Assembly: GCF_905475395.1 (NCBI RefSeq)
Contig: NC_058339.1
Coordinates: 79,326,520 to 79,390,519, forward strand
Origin: Chrysoperla carnea
Lineage: Eukaryota; Arthropoda; Insecta; Neuroptera; Chrysopidae
Length of the DNA: 64,000 nucleotides
Reading direction: 5' to 3'
Positions 63,221 to 64,000 of this stretch are shown here, piece by piece (position 1 is the stretch's first letter; every line of letters starts with the position of its first letter). The position numbers and the translations under genes are program-made. The notes beneath the pieces were generated by a model. It saw nothing but the letters and a program-made list of their open reading frames with translations. It did not search any database and was not told the origin of the DNA.

Positions 63221-63397
63221 ATGTATTGTTTAAAATTATATTGTTTATTGTTTATATTATTACAATTGTTGTGTATTATTGTTACAATTCGTGGATCACA
63301 AAAATATAATTCGAATGATGGAAATCCAAAAGTATTTTATATTGGTGGTGTTTTGAGTAATAATGAGAGTGAACGACATTTTAAAGATATTATTGAT
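63221..63397 (+). CDS. Nmdar1: NMDA receptor subunit 1, first coding exon (partial gene)
   Basis: Fifty-nine codons, then a phase-0 donor GTAAGC at 63398. Residues 1-26 are a signal peptide (MYCLKLYCLLFILLQLLCII...). The mature start, NPKVFYIGGVLSNNESERHF, matches the beginning of the amino-terminal domain of arthropod NMDA receptor subunit 1, where NIGGVLSN is conserved. The full protein is an obligatory, glycine-binding subunit of a glutamate-gated cation channel in neuronal membranes. The open frame continues past the donor to 63520, but that part does not resemble the family, so the exon ends at 63397. Later exons lie beyond the window. The ATG has A at -3. Confidence 0.88.
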
Positions 63398-64000
63398 GTA
63401 AGCATTGTTTCAAATATTTCTATTTTACAAAAGCCGGATTATATAACCGACCCACAGGGGAGTATTTATACCAAATTTCCGGACAAAAACAGAAAACTCA
63501 ACTATTTTGTTTTACATTGAAGTCCATCACAAACAGGTCATTTGAGTTAACAAAAAAAATTCGTTAAGATTTATCTTAAAATAGATCGATCATAAGCAGT
63601 AAAATTAATATTTTTGTTAGGAAACACAAAATAGCTTATACACCGTAAAAAGTCTTTGTTGAACGACTACTTTGATCTCATGGAAGTCATCTATTGATAA
63701 ATATACTAGATGACTTAAATGTTTCACTTATAACAACGAAGGATCATTTTACCCTGAGAGGTCATTATATAGCACTTTTCTCTATATTGCCCTAATGTTT
63801 GAACAACTTAATTTTATGAAGATGAAAGTATGGTTGTTTCATCAATTTCTTCTGACAAGGAAAACGTTTGTTATTCTTCCCAATAATCAAACGGAAAATT
63901 CACGGATAAAATCGAAAAATAGAAACAATCAACGGAGTTAATTGTTTCAATATCATTTATATAATATACTGTTATCTTTAAAGTCACAGCTTTTTTTTTT
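63398..64000. other. Nmdar1 intron 1 (start)
   Basis: Intronic by inference. From about 63920, GAAACAATCAACGGAGTTAA ... ATATCATTTATATAATATAC looks like the reversed 3' terminus of a family-A element that continues past the edge. Confidence 0.55.

Noticed and set aside
63398..63520. Continuation of the NMDA receptor reading frame for 40 more codons
   Set aside because: A good phase-0 donor (GTAAGC) precedes it and the extra residues no longer resemble the receptor family. Read as intron.

Overview
This window is AT-rich nuclear DNA from an insect. Four things point that way: spliced genes with GT-AG introns, a first coding exon that reads as an arthropod NMDA receptor subunit 1, two TATA-driven genes whose signal peptides are split by an intron as in cuticle-type secreted proteins, and retroposons whose tails end in AACCTAACC-type repeats. 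I cannot fix the order or species. Nothing prokaryotic, viral or CRISPR-like was seen.

Genes. (1) At 6825-9834 (+) a three-exon gene encodes a 332-residue protein with three RNA-recognition motifs, a divergent member of the ELAV/Hu/Sex-lethal superfamily. (2) At 51317-52510 (-) a four-exon gene encodes a 257-residue secreted Ala/Gln/Glu-rich protein, probably cuticle or matrix. (3) At 57470-60165 (-) a two-exon gene encodes a 497-residue secreted Gln/Pro/Asn-rich protein with an acidic Asp/Tyr block and a basic tail. Genes 2 and 3 share a promoter motif, a short first coding exon that splits the signal peptide, and a Lys-Arg-Gly motif early in the mature part. (4) At 63221-63397 (+) lies the first coding exon of an NMDA receptor subunit 1 gene that runs off the right edge.

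Mobile DNA fills most of the rest. The largest element is a nearly complete I-group LINE (41451-47386, minus strand) with ORF1, an ORF2 broken by a single in-frame stop, a poly(A) end and a 12-bp candidate target duplication. Also present are a 1,044-bp hAT deletion derivative with a perfect 8-bp target duplication, a 5'-truncated LINE with a near-perfect 14-bp duplication, an RTE-like fragment, a tRNA-derived SINE whose 3' tail matches that truncated LINE, a 5S-rRNA-derived sequence, a pogo-like TA element, TTAA-type MITEs (four copies), a TA-type MITE (two copies, one nested) and at least eight long inverted repeats. The commonest repeat is a ~550-bp family with a GTCY microsatellite core and a subterminal hairpin; it resembles non-autonomous Helentrons of the DINE-1 type.

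Two satellite-like arrays stand out. At 12326-13708 is a 306-bp repeat that occupies the core of one DINE-like copy. Each monomer is itself a head-to-head pair of ~153-bp inverted halves. At 28523-30771 is a 316-bp repeat in which each monomer carries a palindrome built on TGACGTCA; its copies follow a four-monomer higher-order order with one recombinant copy. I did not find a new multi-gene system. The strongest novelty candidates are the palindromic satellite inside a Helitron-like element, the LINE/SINE tail-sharing pair and the divergent three-RRM gene.
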